Below are positions 43,838 to 52,623 of a stretch of DNA of 64,000 nucleotides, one piece after another. The stretch is from NCBI RefSeq assembly GCF_000152705.1, contig NZ_CH672413.1, forward strand, positions 372,001 to 436,000, in the 5' to 3' direction. The stretch comes from Janibacter sp. HTCC2649. Its GTDB lineage: Bacteria > Actinomycetota > Actinomycetes > Actinomycetales > Dermatophilaceae. The notes beneath the pieces were generated by a model. That model was not told where the DNA came from, did not search any database, and worked only from the letters and a program-made list of their open reading frames with translations. The translations under genes and the position numbers were made by a program. How positions within the stretch are numbered: the first letter of the stretch is position 1; every line of letters starts with the position of its first letter.

Positions 43838-45481
43838 TCACGACCAGGCGCGGTCAAGGATCTGGGTGACCTCGGCCGCGCCGACGACGCCAAGGGTGCC
43901 GAACGTCGCCGCCGGCCCGCCCTCGGCCAGGCGGCTCGCGATGAAGGTGTCGGCGACCGCGTGGGGGGAGTGCTGGACGAGCAGCGCTGCCTGGAACGTC
44001 ACCGCGAGATGCTCGACGATGCCCCGCGCCTGCCAGGCGCCTGAGTCGCTGCCGGCGGCGGCCACGAGCGCCGGGACAGCATCGATCGCGAGGTCGAGGC
44101 GACGGTCGTGTCCGCGTGCGAGCGAGAGCTCTTTGTCGAGCGCAGCCACGCTGGCCGGCTCGCGGGTCATCGCCCGCAGGACGTCGAGGGCGCCGACGTT
44201 GCCGGAGCCCTCCCAGATCGAGTTGAGCGGCGCCTCGCGATAGAGACGGGCCAGGCCGTTCTCCTCGACGTAGCCCGCGCCACCCAGGCATTCGAGGGCC
44301 TCGCCGACCAGGTGAGGTGTGCGCTTGCAGACCCAGAACTTGCCCAGCGCCACGCCCAGACGGGCGAGCTCGCTCTCGCCGGCATCGACCGCGTGGGCCA
44401 GCCGGAAGCCCAGGAGCTCGGCTGCCTCGGCCTCGATCGCGAGATCGGCGAGGACGTTGCGCATGAGCGGCTGCTCGATCAACCGCGCGCCGAACGCCGA
44501 GCGGTGCCGTGCGTGGTGCACGGCCCGGACCGTCGCCTGTCGCATCGTGGCCGACGAGCCGAGGATGCAGTCCAGACGGGTCGACGAGACCATCTCGATG
44601 ATCGTGCGTATGCCGCGTCCGTCGCCTCCCACACGGACCGCCCAGGCCCCCTCGAACTCGACCTCGGACGAGGCGTTGGAGCGGTTGCCGAGCTTGTCCT
44701 TGAGCCGCTGCAGCCGCAGGGCGTTGCGGGTGCCGTCGTCGAGGACGCGCGGCACGAGGAAGCACGTGACCCCGGACTCCGTCGTCGCCAGCACGAGGAA
44801 CACGTCACTCATCGGAGCCGAGAAGAACCACTTGTGGCCGGTGAGGCGATAGGTGTCGCCGCCGTCGATCGGGCCACCCGGCGTCGCGACCGCCTGGGTG
44901 ACGTTGGCGCGCACGTCGGAGCCGCCCTGCTTCTCGGTCATCCCCATGCCCGCGATGGCCGATCGCCTGTCCGAGAACGGCTTCAGCTCGGGGTCATAGT
45001 CGCGCGACGCCAGCAGGGGGAGCCAGCGGTCTGCCAAGGCGGGGGAGACACGCAAGGCGGGCGCCGCGGCATACGTCATCGAAATGGGACAGAGGTGACC
45101 CGCCTCGGCGCGGGACCACGTCACGAAACCGGCGGCGCGCCGCAGGTGTGCGCCGGTGTCAGCGGGGCGCGTCCAGGCCTCCGCAGTGAGCCCGTGGCCC
45201 ACGGCGGTGCGCATGAGGTCGTGATAGCTGCGGTCGTAGGCGACCTCGTCGATGCGGTGGCCGACGCGGTCATGAGTGACCAGGCGAGGAGTGTTCCGGT
45301 GGGCGTCATCGGCCCAGGCCTGGGTCTGCGCGGCGCCAGCGAGCGAGCCGAGGGCCGTGAGCTCGGCAACGTCCTCGGCTCGTCCCCACCGGTGCATCGC
45401 CTCCACCGCGACCTCATCGGAGGAGAAGAGGTTGTGGCCGACGAAAGCGGGCACCTGGTTCACGACGTCGTGGGTGTGCAC
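43838..45481 (-). CDS. AidB-like acyl-CoA dehydrogenase
   Basis: A 547-residue flavoprotein of the acyl-CoA dehydrogenase superfamily, AidB branch. It has the N-terminal NQVPAFVGHNLFSSD segment, GMGMTEKQGGSDVRANVT (FAD/substrate region), HKWFFSAPMSDVFLVLA and the C-terminal CLGGAGYVEENGLARLYREAPLNSIWEGSGNV. AidB of E. coli is an adaptive-response DNA-binding flavoprotein; a metabolic role is equally possible. GTG 45481 is favoured because TAGCGT lies 7 nt upstream (leaderless) and the family N-terminus starts there. Confidence 0.88.
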   Translation of the reverse strand: MHTHDVVNQVPAFVGHNLFSSDEVAVEAMHRWGRAEDVAELTALGSLAGAAQTQAWADDAHRNTPRLVTHDRVGHRIDEVAYDRSYHDLMRTAVGHGLTAEAWTRPADTGAHLRRAAGFVTWSRAEAGHLCPISMTYAAAPALRVSPALADRWLPLLASRDYDPELKPFSDRRSAIAGMGMTEKQGGSDVRANVTQAVATPGGPIDGGDTYRLTGHKWFFSAPMSDVFLVLATTESGVTCFLVPRVLDDGTRNALRLQRLKDKLGNRSNASSEVEFEGAWAVRVGGDGRGIRTIIEMVSSTRLDCILGSSATMRQATVRAVHHARHRSAFGARLIEQPLMRNVLADLAIEAEAAELLGFRLAHAVDAGESELARLGVALGKFWVCKRTPHLVGEALECLGGAGYVEENGLARLYREAPLNSIWEGSGNVGALDVLRAMTREPASVAALDKELSLARGHDRRLDLAIDAVPALVAAAGSDSGAWQARGIVEHLAVTFQAALLVQHSPHAVADTFIASRLAEGGPAATFGTLGVVGAAEVTQILDRAWS

Positions 45482-45488
45482 GGGCGAA

Positions 45489-45494
45489 ACGCTA
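45489..45494 (-). promoter_or_regulatory. -10 element of the aidB-like gene
   Basis: Minus-strand TAGCGT is 7 nt upstream of GTG 45481. The divergent yihY-like gene uses an identical hexamer. Confidence 0.45.
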
Positions 45495-45582
45495 ACCCGG
45501 GACCCTGACCCAACCGACAGTTGTGACCGGCTCGTGTCGCACGGGCGTCGTGTCATGGACGGCTGGCCCGGACCCCGGCAGA

Positions 45583-45588
45583 TAGCGT
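45583..45588 (+). promoter_or_regulatory. -10 element of the yihY-like gene
   Basis: TAGCGT is followed by 7 nt and ATG 45596, again a leaderless arrangement. Confidence 0.45.
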
Positions 45589-45595
45589 GACCCGA

Positions 45596-46741
45596 ATGAC
45601 CGATGCGAAGCGACGCCTGCGGCGGTGGCTGGCGCGGTTCCCTGCCCTGGAGTCGCTGGCGCGGCTCACGGTCGAGACGATCCGCATCTGCCTGCGCTAC
45701 CGGGTGACCGGGTTGGCCTCCGAGGCCGGCTTCTTCGCGCTGCTCTCACTCCCGCCGCTCGTGCTCGGACTCTTCGGCGGGGTCGGCTACATCGGTCGTT
45801 GGCTCGGTCAGGACACGGTGGCGACCGTGCGTGAGGCGATCACCGAGTATGCCGCACGCTTCCTCACGGACGACGTCATCTCCTCGACCTTGGCACCGAC
45901 CGTCGACGACGTCTTCACAGCCGGTCGTTTCGATCTCATCTCCGTGGGCTTCGTGCTGTCCCTGTGGTCGGGTTCGCGAGCCCTCAACGTCCTCGTGGAC
46001 ACCGTCTCGATCATGTACGGCCAGTCCGGCGTGCGAGGGATCGTACCGACACGCGTGCTCAGCTTCTCGCTCTACATCGTCGCGCTCGTCGTCGGGATCA
46101 TCACCATCCCGCTCGTGCTCATCGGCCCGACCCTGCTCGGTGAGGTCCTGCCGGACACGTGGGACTTCCTGACCTTCCTCTACTGGCCCGTCGTCTCGCT
46201 GGTCGTCATCGCAGCCTTCACGAGCCTCTACCACGTGTCCACGCCCCTGCGCAGTCCGTGGACTCGAGACATCCCCGGCGCAGTGCTCACCCTGCTCATC
46301 TGGGTCGTCGCGTCGTTCGCGGTGCGGGGCTCGATCGCCGCCTCGCTCGGCGGCACGTCGATCTACGGGCCACTCAGCGCGCCGATCGTGCTGCTCATCT
46401 GGCTCTACATGCTCGCCATCGCGGTGCTCATCGGTGCCGCCCTCAACGCGGGCATCCGCAACCTGTGGCCGTCGGGGGAGCAGCGAGGACTGCGCGAGCG
46501 TCTCGCGGCCTTCCTGCTGCCCCAGCGCGCCGCCGACCGGTCCGTTGCAGAGGCCGCCGGCCACGGCAAGGTCGCGCCCGGCGACGGTACCGACGAGGAG
46601 ACGTTGGACGACGCGGACGGTGACGTCGACGATGACCTCGACCTGCGCGGCATACGCGAAGCCGCCCGGCGACCGCTGACGCCGATCAACGACGACGAAA
46701 CGCTCGTGATCCCACGGATTCGGGTCGGATCCGGCCGCTGA
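45596..46741 (+). CDS. YihY/BrkB-family membrane protein
   Basis: A 381-residue inner-membrane protein with about six transmembrane helices in the YihY (formerly RNase BN) pattern: GLASEAGFFALLSLPPLVLGLFGGVGYIG at the start and SIYGPLSAPIVLLIWLYMLAIAVLIGAALNA near the end. A cytoplasmic, highly acidic C-terminal tail follows (EETLDDADGDVDDDLDL). The function of the family is not established; it is not a nuclease. It precedes the tRNA cluster. Confidence 0.9.
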   Translation: MTDAKRRLRRWLARFPALESLARLTVETIRICLRYRVTGLASEAGFFALLSLPPLVLGLFGGVGYIGRWLGQDTVATVREAITEYAARFLTDDVISSTLAPTVDDVFTAGRFDLISVGFVLSLWSGSRALNVLVDTVSIMYGQSGVRGIVPTRVLSFSLYIVALVVGIITIPLVLIGPTLLGEVLPDTWDFLTFLYWPVVSLVVIAAFTSLYHVSTPLRSPWTRDIPGAVLTLLIWVVASFAVRGSIAASLGGTSIYGPLSAPIVLLIWLYMLAIAVLIGAALNAGIRNLWPSGEQRGLRERLAAFLLPQRAADRSVAEAAGHGKVAPGDGTDEETLDDADGDVDDDLDLRGIREAARRPLTPINDDETLVIPRIRVGSGR

Positions 46742-46752
46742 GGGGTGCTGGT

Positions 46753-46781
46753 TTGGAGTTCATGCGGAGGATCAGTTAAGT
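46753..46781 (+). promoter_or_regulatory. Probable promoter of the tRNA cluster
   Basis: TTGGAG (46753-46758) and TTAAGT (46776-46781) are separated by 17 bp, a good sigma-70-type arrangement, about 40 bp upstream of tRNA-Gly. Confidence 0.4.
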
Positions 46782-46819
46782 TTCTCTCCGCACGCAACGA
46801 AGGAAACTTCGAAGCGCTC

Positions 46820-46892
46820 GCGGATGTAGCTCAGTTGGTAGAGCGCAACCTTGCCAAGGTTGAGGTCGCCGGTTCGAACCCGGTCATCCGCT
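46820..46892 (+). tRNA. tRNA-Gly (GCC)
   Basis: 73 nt. The acceptor stem GCGGATG pairs with CATCCGC, the T arm contains GGTTCGAACCC, and the anticodon loop TTGCCAA gives anticodon GCC (46853-46855). CCA is not encoded. Confidence 0.95.
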
Positions 46893-46916
46893 CGGAGGGT
46901 TAGCCACCCCTTAAAT

Positions 46917-46987
46917 GGTGGAGTGGCCGAGAGGCGAGGCAGCGGCCTGCAAAGCCGTTTACACGGGTTCAAATCCCGTCTCCACCT
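46917..46987 (+). tRNA. tRNA-Cys (GCA)
   Basis: 71 nt. The acceptor GGTGGAG pairs with CTCCACC, the discriminator is T as expected for Cys, the T arm is GGGTTCAAATCCC, and the anticodon is GCA (46939-46941). CCA is not encoded. Confidence 0.95.
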
Positions 46988-47004
46988 CAAGTAGTACCCA
47001 TCGC

Positions 47005-47079
47005 GGGCGATTGGCGCAGCGGTAGCGCGCTTCCCTGACACGGAAGAGGTCACTGGTTCGATCCCAGTATCGCCCACCA
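47005..47079 (+). tRNA. tRNA-Val (GAC)
   Basis: 75 nt including an encoded CCA. The acceptor GGGCGAT pairs with ATCGCCC, the T arm contains GGTTCGATCCC, and the anticodon is GAC (47037-47039). Confidence 0.94.
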
Positions 47080-47122
47080 AAGAACCGCAGCACAGGTCTC
47101 GCCACCTGAGCTGCGGTTCTTT
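47079..47122 (+). terminator. Strong terminator of the tRNA operon
   Basis: A perfect 13-bp stem (AAAGAACCGCAGC with GCTGCGGTTCTTT) around an 18-nt loop begins at the 3' end of tRNA-Val and finishes in TTTCTC. It is the most canonical rho-independent terminator in the window. Confidence 0.85.
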
Positions 47123-47237
47123 CTCATTCCGGCCCGGGACCTCGCCGCCTCAAAATCCATTCGGTATGCCGTGTGTGCACCTTCCGCGTGACGAGACCGC
47201 GGTCCGGGACGAATCGATGAAACGGCATACTGCCGAC

Positions 47238-48437
47238 ATGAAAGTACTGCTCCTCGAGAACATCCACCCACGTGCTGTCGACGCCTTGCGGCGCGCTGGC
47301 CATGAGGTCGAGGAGCGACCGGGTTCGCTGACGGAGACCGAGCTCATCGAGGCCCTGGAGGGCGTGTCCCTGCTCGGCGTGCGGTCCAACACGAAGGTCA
47401 CGAGCAAGGTGCTCGCGGCAGCTGATGACCTGCTGGCCGTCGGCTGCTTCTGCATCGGCACCAACCAGGTGGACCTGCCCGCCGCCTCGGCCCGCGGGGT
47501 GGCGGTCTTCAACGCGCCCTTCTCCAACACCCGCAGCGTCGTGGAGCTGGTCCTCTGCGAGATGCTCGCCCTGACGCGCCGGCTGCCCGAGAAGACCGAG
47601 AAGATGCACGCCGGAATCTGGGATAAGTCTGCCCGGGGTAGTCACGAGATCCGGGGCCGGACCCTGGGAATCGTCGGTTACGGCAACATCGGAACCCAGT
47701 TGTCCAATGTCGCCGAAGCAGTGGGACTTCACGTCATCTTCTACGACACGGCAGACCGTCTGGCCCATGGCAACGCTCGCAAGGTCGAGTCACTCGAGGA
47801 GTTGCTCGGAGAGGCCGACATCGTCAGCCTTCACGTCGACGGCCGGCTCGGCAACGCGGGCCTGTTCGGTGCGGACCAGTTCGCCCTCATGAAGCCCGGT
47901 GCCGTCTTCATCAACGCCTCCAGGGGCATGGTCGTCGATGACCATGCGCTGCGGGACCGCATCCTGTCCGGCGACATCTCGGGTGCGGCCATCGACGTGT
48001 TCCCCACGGAGCCCAAGGCTCAGGGCGACCCGTTTGACTCCCCTCTGAAGGGCCTAGACAACGTCATCCTCACTCCTCACGTCGGAGGGTCGACACAGGA
48101 GGCGCAGGAGGAGATCGGGACCTTCGTGGCCACCAAGCTGCTCGGCTTCGTCGATGGCGGCGCCACCTCGCTGTCGGTGAACCTGCCCGAGGTTGCGGCG
48201 CCCTCGGTCGATGCGCCCTTCCGACTCGGATACCTCCACCACAACGTCCCCGGAGTCCTGGCGTCCATCAACCAGACGTTCGCTGAGGCGGGCGTCAACG
48301 TGACCGGTCAGTCGCTCTCCACCCGCGGGGAGCTCGGCTATGTCGTGACGGACACGGACGTCCTGCCGTCGGAGCAGACCCTCGACGGCTTGAGCCAGCT
48401 GGACCACACCGTCTGGCTGCGCACATGGCCGGCCTGA
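47238..48437 (+). CDS. serA: D-3-phosphoglycerate dehydrogenase with ACT domain
   Basis: A 399-residue E. coli-type SerA. The NAD motif is GRTLGIVGYGNIGTQL. Substrate and catalytic features include GCFCIGTNQVDL, NASRGMVVDD and the catalytic His in LTPHVGGSTQEAQEEI, followed by a C-terminal ACT regulatory domain (about residues 325-399) that usually binds serine. It starts serine biosynthesis, and homologues can also reduce 2-oxoglutarate to D-2-hydroxyglutarate. ATG 47238 is chosen at the family N-terminus; ATG 47217 is possible. A likely D-2-hydroxyacid dehydrogenase follows 42 bp downstream. Confidence 0.93.
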   Translation: MKVLLLENIHPRAVDALRRAGHEVEERPGSLTETELIEALEGVSLLGVRSNTKVTSKVLAAADDLLAVGCFCIGTNQVDLPAASARGVAVFNAPFSNTRSVVELVLCEMLALTRRLPEKTEKMHAGIWDKSARGSHEIRGRTLGIVGYGNIGTQLSNVAEAVGLHVIFYDTADRLAHGNARKVESLEELLGEADIVSLHVDGRLGNAGLFGADQFALMKPGAVFINASRGMVVDDHALRDRILSGDISGAAIDVFPTEPKAQGDPFDSPLKGLDNVILTPHVGGSTQEAQEEIGTFVATKLLGFVDGGATSLSVNLPEVAAPSVDAPFRLGYLHHNVPGVLASINQTFAEAGVNVTGQSLSTRGELGYVVTDTDVLPSEQTLDGLSQLDHTVWLRTWPA

Positions 48438-48479
48438 GGTCCTGGTCGGCCGCGTGAGCAATGTGACCCGGGAGAAGTC

Positions 48480-51311
48480 ATGACCCTCGTTGCCCTCCGT
48501 GAGGACCTCACGACACGGGTGGCCTACGTTTCGGACGCCTCGATCTACCGGCGCGTGCCCGCGGCCGTGGTTGAACCCCGCTCTGTGGAGGAGATCCGCG
48601 ATGCCCTGCGCATCGCCACAGAACGTGGCTGGTCCGTGACCTGCCGCGGGGGCGGCACCTCGGTGGCAGGAAACGCCATCGGGCACGGACTGATCATCGA
48701 CATGAGCCGGTACTTCAACGAGATCCTGTCCATTGACGTGGAGGCCCGCACAGCCCGGATCCGTCCCGGTGTCGTCTGCGACACGCTCCGCGACGCCGCC
48801 GAACCGTTCGGACTGACCTACGGGCCCGACCCGTCAACTCACTCGCGCTGCACCGTCGGCGGGATGTTCGCCAACAACGCCTGCGGTTCCCACTCCGTGG
48901 CCTGGGGCACGGCGGCGGACAACATCGTCTCGCTCAAGCTCATGCTTGCTGACGGGCGCGAGATCGAGATCGGCGCCAACCACTGCAGCGATCCGGTCAT
49001 CGAGGACCAGCTCAAGCGGCTCCGGGACGAGCATCTGGGCATCCTTCGGACAGAGCTGGGGAAGTTCGCTCGGCAGGTCTCCGGGTATGGGCTTCACCAT
49101 CTGCTTCCCGAGAACGGTTTCAACGTGGCCCGGGCCATGGCCGGGACCGAGGGGACCTGCGGGGTCATCACGGAGTTGACGGTCCGGCTGGTCGAGCGGC
49201 CGCGGGCCACCGCGTTGGCTGTCCTGGGATTCTCCGACGTCTTCGCGGCCGCAGCTGCCGCCCCGCTTCTGCGCAAGCCAGGCGTGTACACAGTCGAGGG
49301 CATGGGAGCTGACCTCCTGGCCGCTCTGCGTTCACGACCAGGCCAGGGCTCGGCGGGATCCGAACTGCCCGAGGGCGGAGGCTGGCTCTATGTGGAGGTC
49401 GGCGGGGAAACCCCTGACGACGCTGGAGACACAGTCCGGGCCATCGTCGACGACCTGGCCCGGGACGGGCGGATCGTCGACTCGCACGTCGTGACTGACC
49501 CCACTCAGGCACGCGCTCTGTGGCGGATCCGGGAGGCCGGCGCCGGCATCGTCACCCGGTTGCCCGACGGCAGCGAGGCCTGGCCGGGCTGGGAGGATTC
49601 CGCGGTGCCGCCGGAGCACCTGGCGGACTACCTTCGTGACCTCTACAAGATCTTGGACTCTCACGGGCTGCGCGGCATCCCGTTCGGCCACTTCGGTGAA
49701 GGATGCGTGCACATTCGCATCGACTTCAGTCTCGGGTCAGAGGAAGGGGTCCTTCGCTACCGGCGGTTCATCGAGGAGGCAGCCACTCTGGTGGCCCGCT
49801 ACGGCGGGTCCGTCTCCGGCGAGCACGGCGATGGGCGCGCACGCTCGGAACTGCTGCCGTTGATCTACTCAGCAGAAACCCTGACGGCCTTTGCCCAGTT
49901 CAAGAACATCTTCGACAAGGAGAACGTCTTCAACCCGGGCGTTCTTGTCGACCCGGAACCGCTGGATCAGGGCATCCGCCCCGGCCCAGGAGGCCTCACC
50001 TTCGAACTGACACCCGTGCACGCTTTGAGTCATGACGCAGGTTCCTTCGCAGGCGCCATGAACCGCTGCGTCGGCGTGGGGCTGTGCCGGTCCGATGTCG
50101 GCTCCATGTGCCCCTCCTACCAAGTGACGCGGGACGAGGTGCACTCGACCCGTGGCCGGGCGCGAGCGCTGGCAGAGATGCTGCGCGGAGAATCGGTCAC
50201 CGACGGCTGGCGATCAAAGGAAACCCTCGAGGCGCTGGACCTGTGCCTGTCCTGCAAGGCGTGCGCCAGCGAATGCCCGGTCAACGTGGACATGGCCACC
50301 TACAAGGCCGAGTTCCTCCACCACCACTACAAGGGGCGCCTCCGCCCGATGGCCCACTACGCCATGGGATGGCTGCCACTGACGTCCCGCCTGCTGGAGG
50401 CTCTTCCCGGGGGCGCCCGCTTTGCCAACTGGACCCTCGCGTTCCGCCCGGTCGAGGAGCTGGTGAAGCGCCTCGGCGGCATCGAACCCAAGCGCCGCAT
50501 GATCCACTTCGCACCCCAGACCCTGCGGAAGTGGTTCACGAAGCGGCAAGCCTCCATGACGCAACCGGTCGACCTGGACCGACCCACCGTCATGCTGTGG
50601 CCGGACACGTTCAACAACTTCAACTCGCCCGGCGTCGGCCAAGCCGCCGTCGAGGTCCTGGAGGCCATGGGATACCGCGTGATCCTCCCGGCCGGGCAGG
50701 TGTGCTGTGGCCTGACCTGGCACTCCACCGGGCAGCTTGGCATGGCCAAGCGGATCATCACCCAGACCCTGGATTCACTGGGGCGTGCTCTGGACGAAGA
50801 CATGCCGATCATCGGCCTCGAGCCGTCCTGCACCGTCATGCTCGCCGACGAAATCACCGAACTCCTGCCCGATGACCCCCGCGCCGCAAAGCTGGCACAG
50901 CAAGTCGTGACGCTGGCGGACGTCGTTGCTGCGCATGAAGGACCGTGGCCGTTCGGCGAAATCAACATCAAGGCCATCTCCCAGGTGCACTGCCACCAAG
51001 AGGCGAAAGGCTCCTATGGCCCTGACAAGGCGGTGCTGCAGAGGCTCGGAATGGACACCGACGTCATCGGTTCCGGTTGTTGTGGACTCGCCGGCAACTT
51101 CGGGTTCGAGCCCGGACACTGGGACGTCTCACAGGCACTGGGGGAGCGCGAGCTCTTCCCCAAGGTACGAACAAGAGACGAGGCCACGATCGTGCTGGCC
51201 GACGGGTTCTCCTGTCGCACCCAGGTCGCCCAGGGCACCGGAGCCGAAGCCAGCCATCTGGCCGAAATCCTGAAACTGGCCCTGGAGCAGAAGACGACCC
51301 AACCCGACTGA
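48480..51311 (+). CDS. FAD- and Fe-S-containing D-2-hydroxyacid dehydrogenase (YdiJ/D-2-hydroxyglutarate dehydrogenase-like)
   Basis: A 943-residue multidomain flavoenzyme. Residues about 25-255 form an FAD-binding type 4 domain (CRGGGTSVAGNAIGHGLIID, FANNACGSHSVAWGTAADN). Residues about 255-500 form the FAD-oxidase C-terminal cap (GIPFGHFGEGCVHIRID, SGEHGDGRARSELL). About 525-620 is a ferredoxin-like part with CVGVGLCRSDVGSMCPSY and CLSCKACASECPVNVD. About 690-930 carries two CCG motifs (VCCGLTWHSTGQ, GCCGLAGNFG). This architecture is that of E. coli YdiJ, described as a D-2-hydroxyglutarate dehydrogenase. GGGAGAAG precedes the ATG. Its position after serA supports removal of D-2-hydroxyglutarate made by SerA; D-lactate or glycolate are alternatives. 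Confidence 0.88.
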   Translation: MTLVALREDLTTRVAYVSDASIYRRVPAAVVEPRSVEEIRDALRIATERGWSVTCRGGGTSVAGNAIGHGLIIDMSRYFNEILSIDVEARTARIRPGVVCDTLRDAAEPFGLTYGPDPSTHSRCTVGGMFANNACGSHSVAWGTAADNIVSLKLMLADGREIEIGANHCSDPVIEDQLKRLRDEHLGILRTELGKFARQVSGYGLHHLLPENGFNVARAMAGTEGTCGVITELTVRLVERPRATALAVLGFSDVFAAAAAAPLLRKPGVYTVEGMGADLLAALRSRPGQGSAGSELPEGGGWLYVEVGGETPDDAGDTVRAIVDDLARDGRIVDSHVVTDPTQARALWRIREAGAGIVTRLPDGSEAWPGWEDSAVPPEHLADYLRDLYKILDSHGLRGIPFGHFGEGCVHIRIDFSLGSEEGVLRYRRFIEEAATLVARYGGSVSGEHGDGRARSELLPLIYSAETLTAFAQFKNIFDKENVFNPGVLVDPEPLDQGIRPGPGGLTFELTPVHALSHDAGSFAGAMNRCVGVGLCRSDVGSMCPSYQVTRDEVHSTRGRARALAEMLRGESVTDGWRSKETLEALDLCLSCKACASECPVNVDMATYKAEFLHHHYKGRLRPMAHYAMGWLPLTSRLLEALPGGARFANWTLAFRPVEELVKRLGGIEPKRRMIHFAPQTLRKWFTKRQASMTQPVDLDRPTVMLWPDTFNNFNSPGVGQAAVEVLEAMGYRVILPAGQVCCGLTWHSTGQLGMAKRIITQTLDSLGRALDEDMPIIGLEPSCTVMLADEITELLPDDPRAAKLAQQVVTLADVVAAHEGPWPFGEINIKAISQVHCHQEAKGSYGPDKAVLQRLGMDTDVIGSGCCGLAGNFGFEPGHWDVSQALGERELFPKVRTRDEATIVLADGFSCRTQVAQGTGAEASHLAEILKLALEQKTTQPD

Positions 51312-51360
51312 GCACGAAGCTGCGGCTCTGCTTCTCCCCGAAGCGCACGTCCTCGCCAGA

Positions 51361-52623
51361 TCACGTCACGGTCAGCCAGAGCAGGGCCATGACGCAGACT
51401 GCGGTCAGGGCGATCGTGACGAGGTGCCCCCCGGCCTGACGTCGGTTCGTCGTGAACTCGCCCATGACCGTCGGGTCACGTCCCAGGCGATACATGAAGA
51501 CCAGAAGGGGCAGCAGCAGCACGGTGTTGAGAACCTGGCTCAGGACGAGGACCGGGATGAGGGGCAGCCCCGGCACGAGCACGGTTCCGGCGGCGACAGC
51601 CACGACGGCCACGAAGCTGCCGTAGAACATCGGCGCTCGTCGGAAGCCGTCGTCCACCGCACCTTCGTGTCCGGTGAACTCGCAGACGGAGTATGCCGTT
51701 GACAGGGGCAGGACTGCGGCCGCCAGGAGCGCGGCGCCCACGAGCCCGGCACCGAAGAGATGGCTCGCGAACTGACCGGCCAAAGGCTCCAGTGCCGACG
51801 CCGCATCCGCGGCCGTCTCGATCGTGACTCCGCGGGCGTGCAGAGTCGCAGCGCTGGTCACCACGACGAAGAAACCGATGACTCCCGTGAGAAGGGAACC
51901 GATGAGGACGTCGAAGCGCTCGTAGCGCAGGTCTGCGGGGGTGAGTCTCTTGTCCACCGCGTAGGACTGGATGAAGCTGAGCCCCCATGGGGCAAGCGTG
52001 GTGCCGACCGTGGCCGTGACCACCAGCACCGCACCACGATCGATGGGGAGGCTGGGAACGACCAGACCCCTGGCCGCGGCGCCCCAGTCCGGTCCGACGA
52101 CGAACCCGGCAGCGATGTAGGTGACGAAGACGGCGGACAGCGCCATCAGCACGTGCTCCACGCTGCTGAACGTCCCCTTGAGAACGAGGACCGTCAGCAC
52201 CATCGCCGCGACGGGGACCGAGACATACCTGGACACCCCGAACAGCTCGAAACCCGCTGCCACACCGGCGAACTCGGCCGCGGCAGTGCCGACGTTCGCG
52301 ACGAGCAGGAGCACCAGGGCGAGCGAACCGAGGCGTACGCCGTAGCGGTCACGGACAAGTCCGATGAGGCCCTGCCCGGTCACGACCCCCATGCGGGCAC
52401 CGAGAGTGTGGAAGATGATCAGGGCCACCGTGGACGCGAGCAGGACCCAGAGCAGCTGGTAGCCGTACTCCGCGCCGAGGACGCTGTAGGTGGTGATGCC
52501 GGCGGGGTCGTCGTCCGAGAGTCCGGCCAGTAGCCCCGGTCCCACGACCGCCAGGAGGAGCCCGAGGCGAAACCGTCGGGTGACCCGGGGCGTTCGTCGC
52601 GGCGACGTGGTCGGAGCGGTCAT
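51361..52623 (-). CDS. NRAMP-related divalent cation transporter (non-canonical, NRMT-like)
   Basis: A 420-residue membrane protein with 11-12 helices in the NRAMP fold. The two metal-binding motifs are altered. The TM1 motif DPGN reads DDDPAGITTYS, and the TM6 motif MPH reads LAPWGLSF, so the soft-metal methionine is replaced by alanine. Those changes resemble NRAMP-related magnesium transporters (NRMTs) rather than manganese/iron transporters. The start overlaps the preceding gene as ATGA. That gene encodes a PRC-barrel/MgtE-N protein, further suggesting magnesium. Confidence 0.85.
   Translation of the reverse strand: MTAPTTSPRRTPRVTRRFRLGLLLAVVGPGLLAGLSDDDPAGITTYSVLGAEYGYQLLWVLLASTVALIIFHTLGARMGVVTGQGLIGLVRDRYGVRLGSLALVLLLVANVGTAAAEFAGVAAGFELFGVSRYVSVPVAAMVLTVLVLKGTFSSVEHVLMALSAVFVTYIAAGFVVGPDWGAAARGLVVPSLPIDRGAVLVVTATVGTTLAPWGLSFIQSYAVDKRLTPADLRYERFDVLIGSLLTGVIGFFVVVTSAATLHARGVTIETAADAASALEPLAGQFASHLFGAGLVGAALLAAAVLPLSTAYSVCEFTGHEGAVDDGFRRAPMFYGSFVAVVAVAAGTVLVPGLPLIPVLVLSQVLNTVLLLPLLVFMYRLGRDPTVMGEFTTNRRQAGGHLVTIALTAVCVMALLWLTVT

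Noticed and set aside
51361-52623. Ordinary Mn/Fe NRAMP (MntH)
   Set aside because: The DPGN and MPH motifs that define metal selectivity are both altered.
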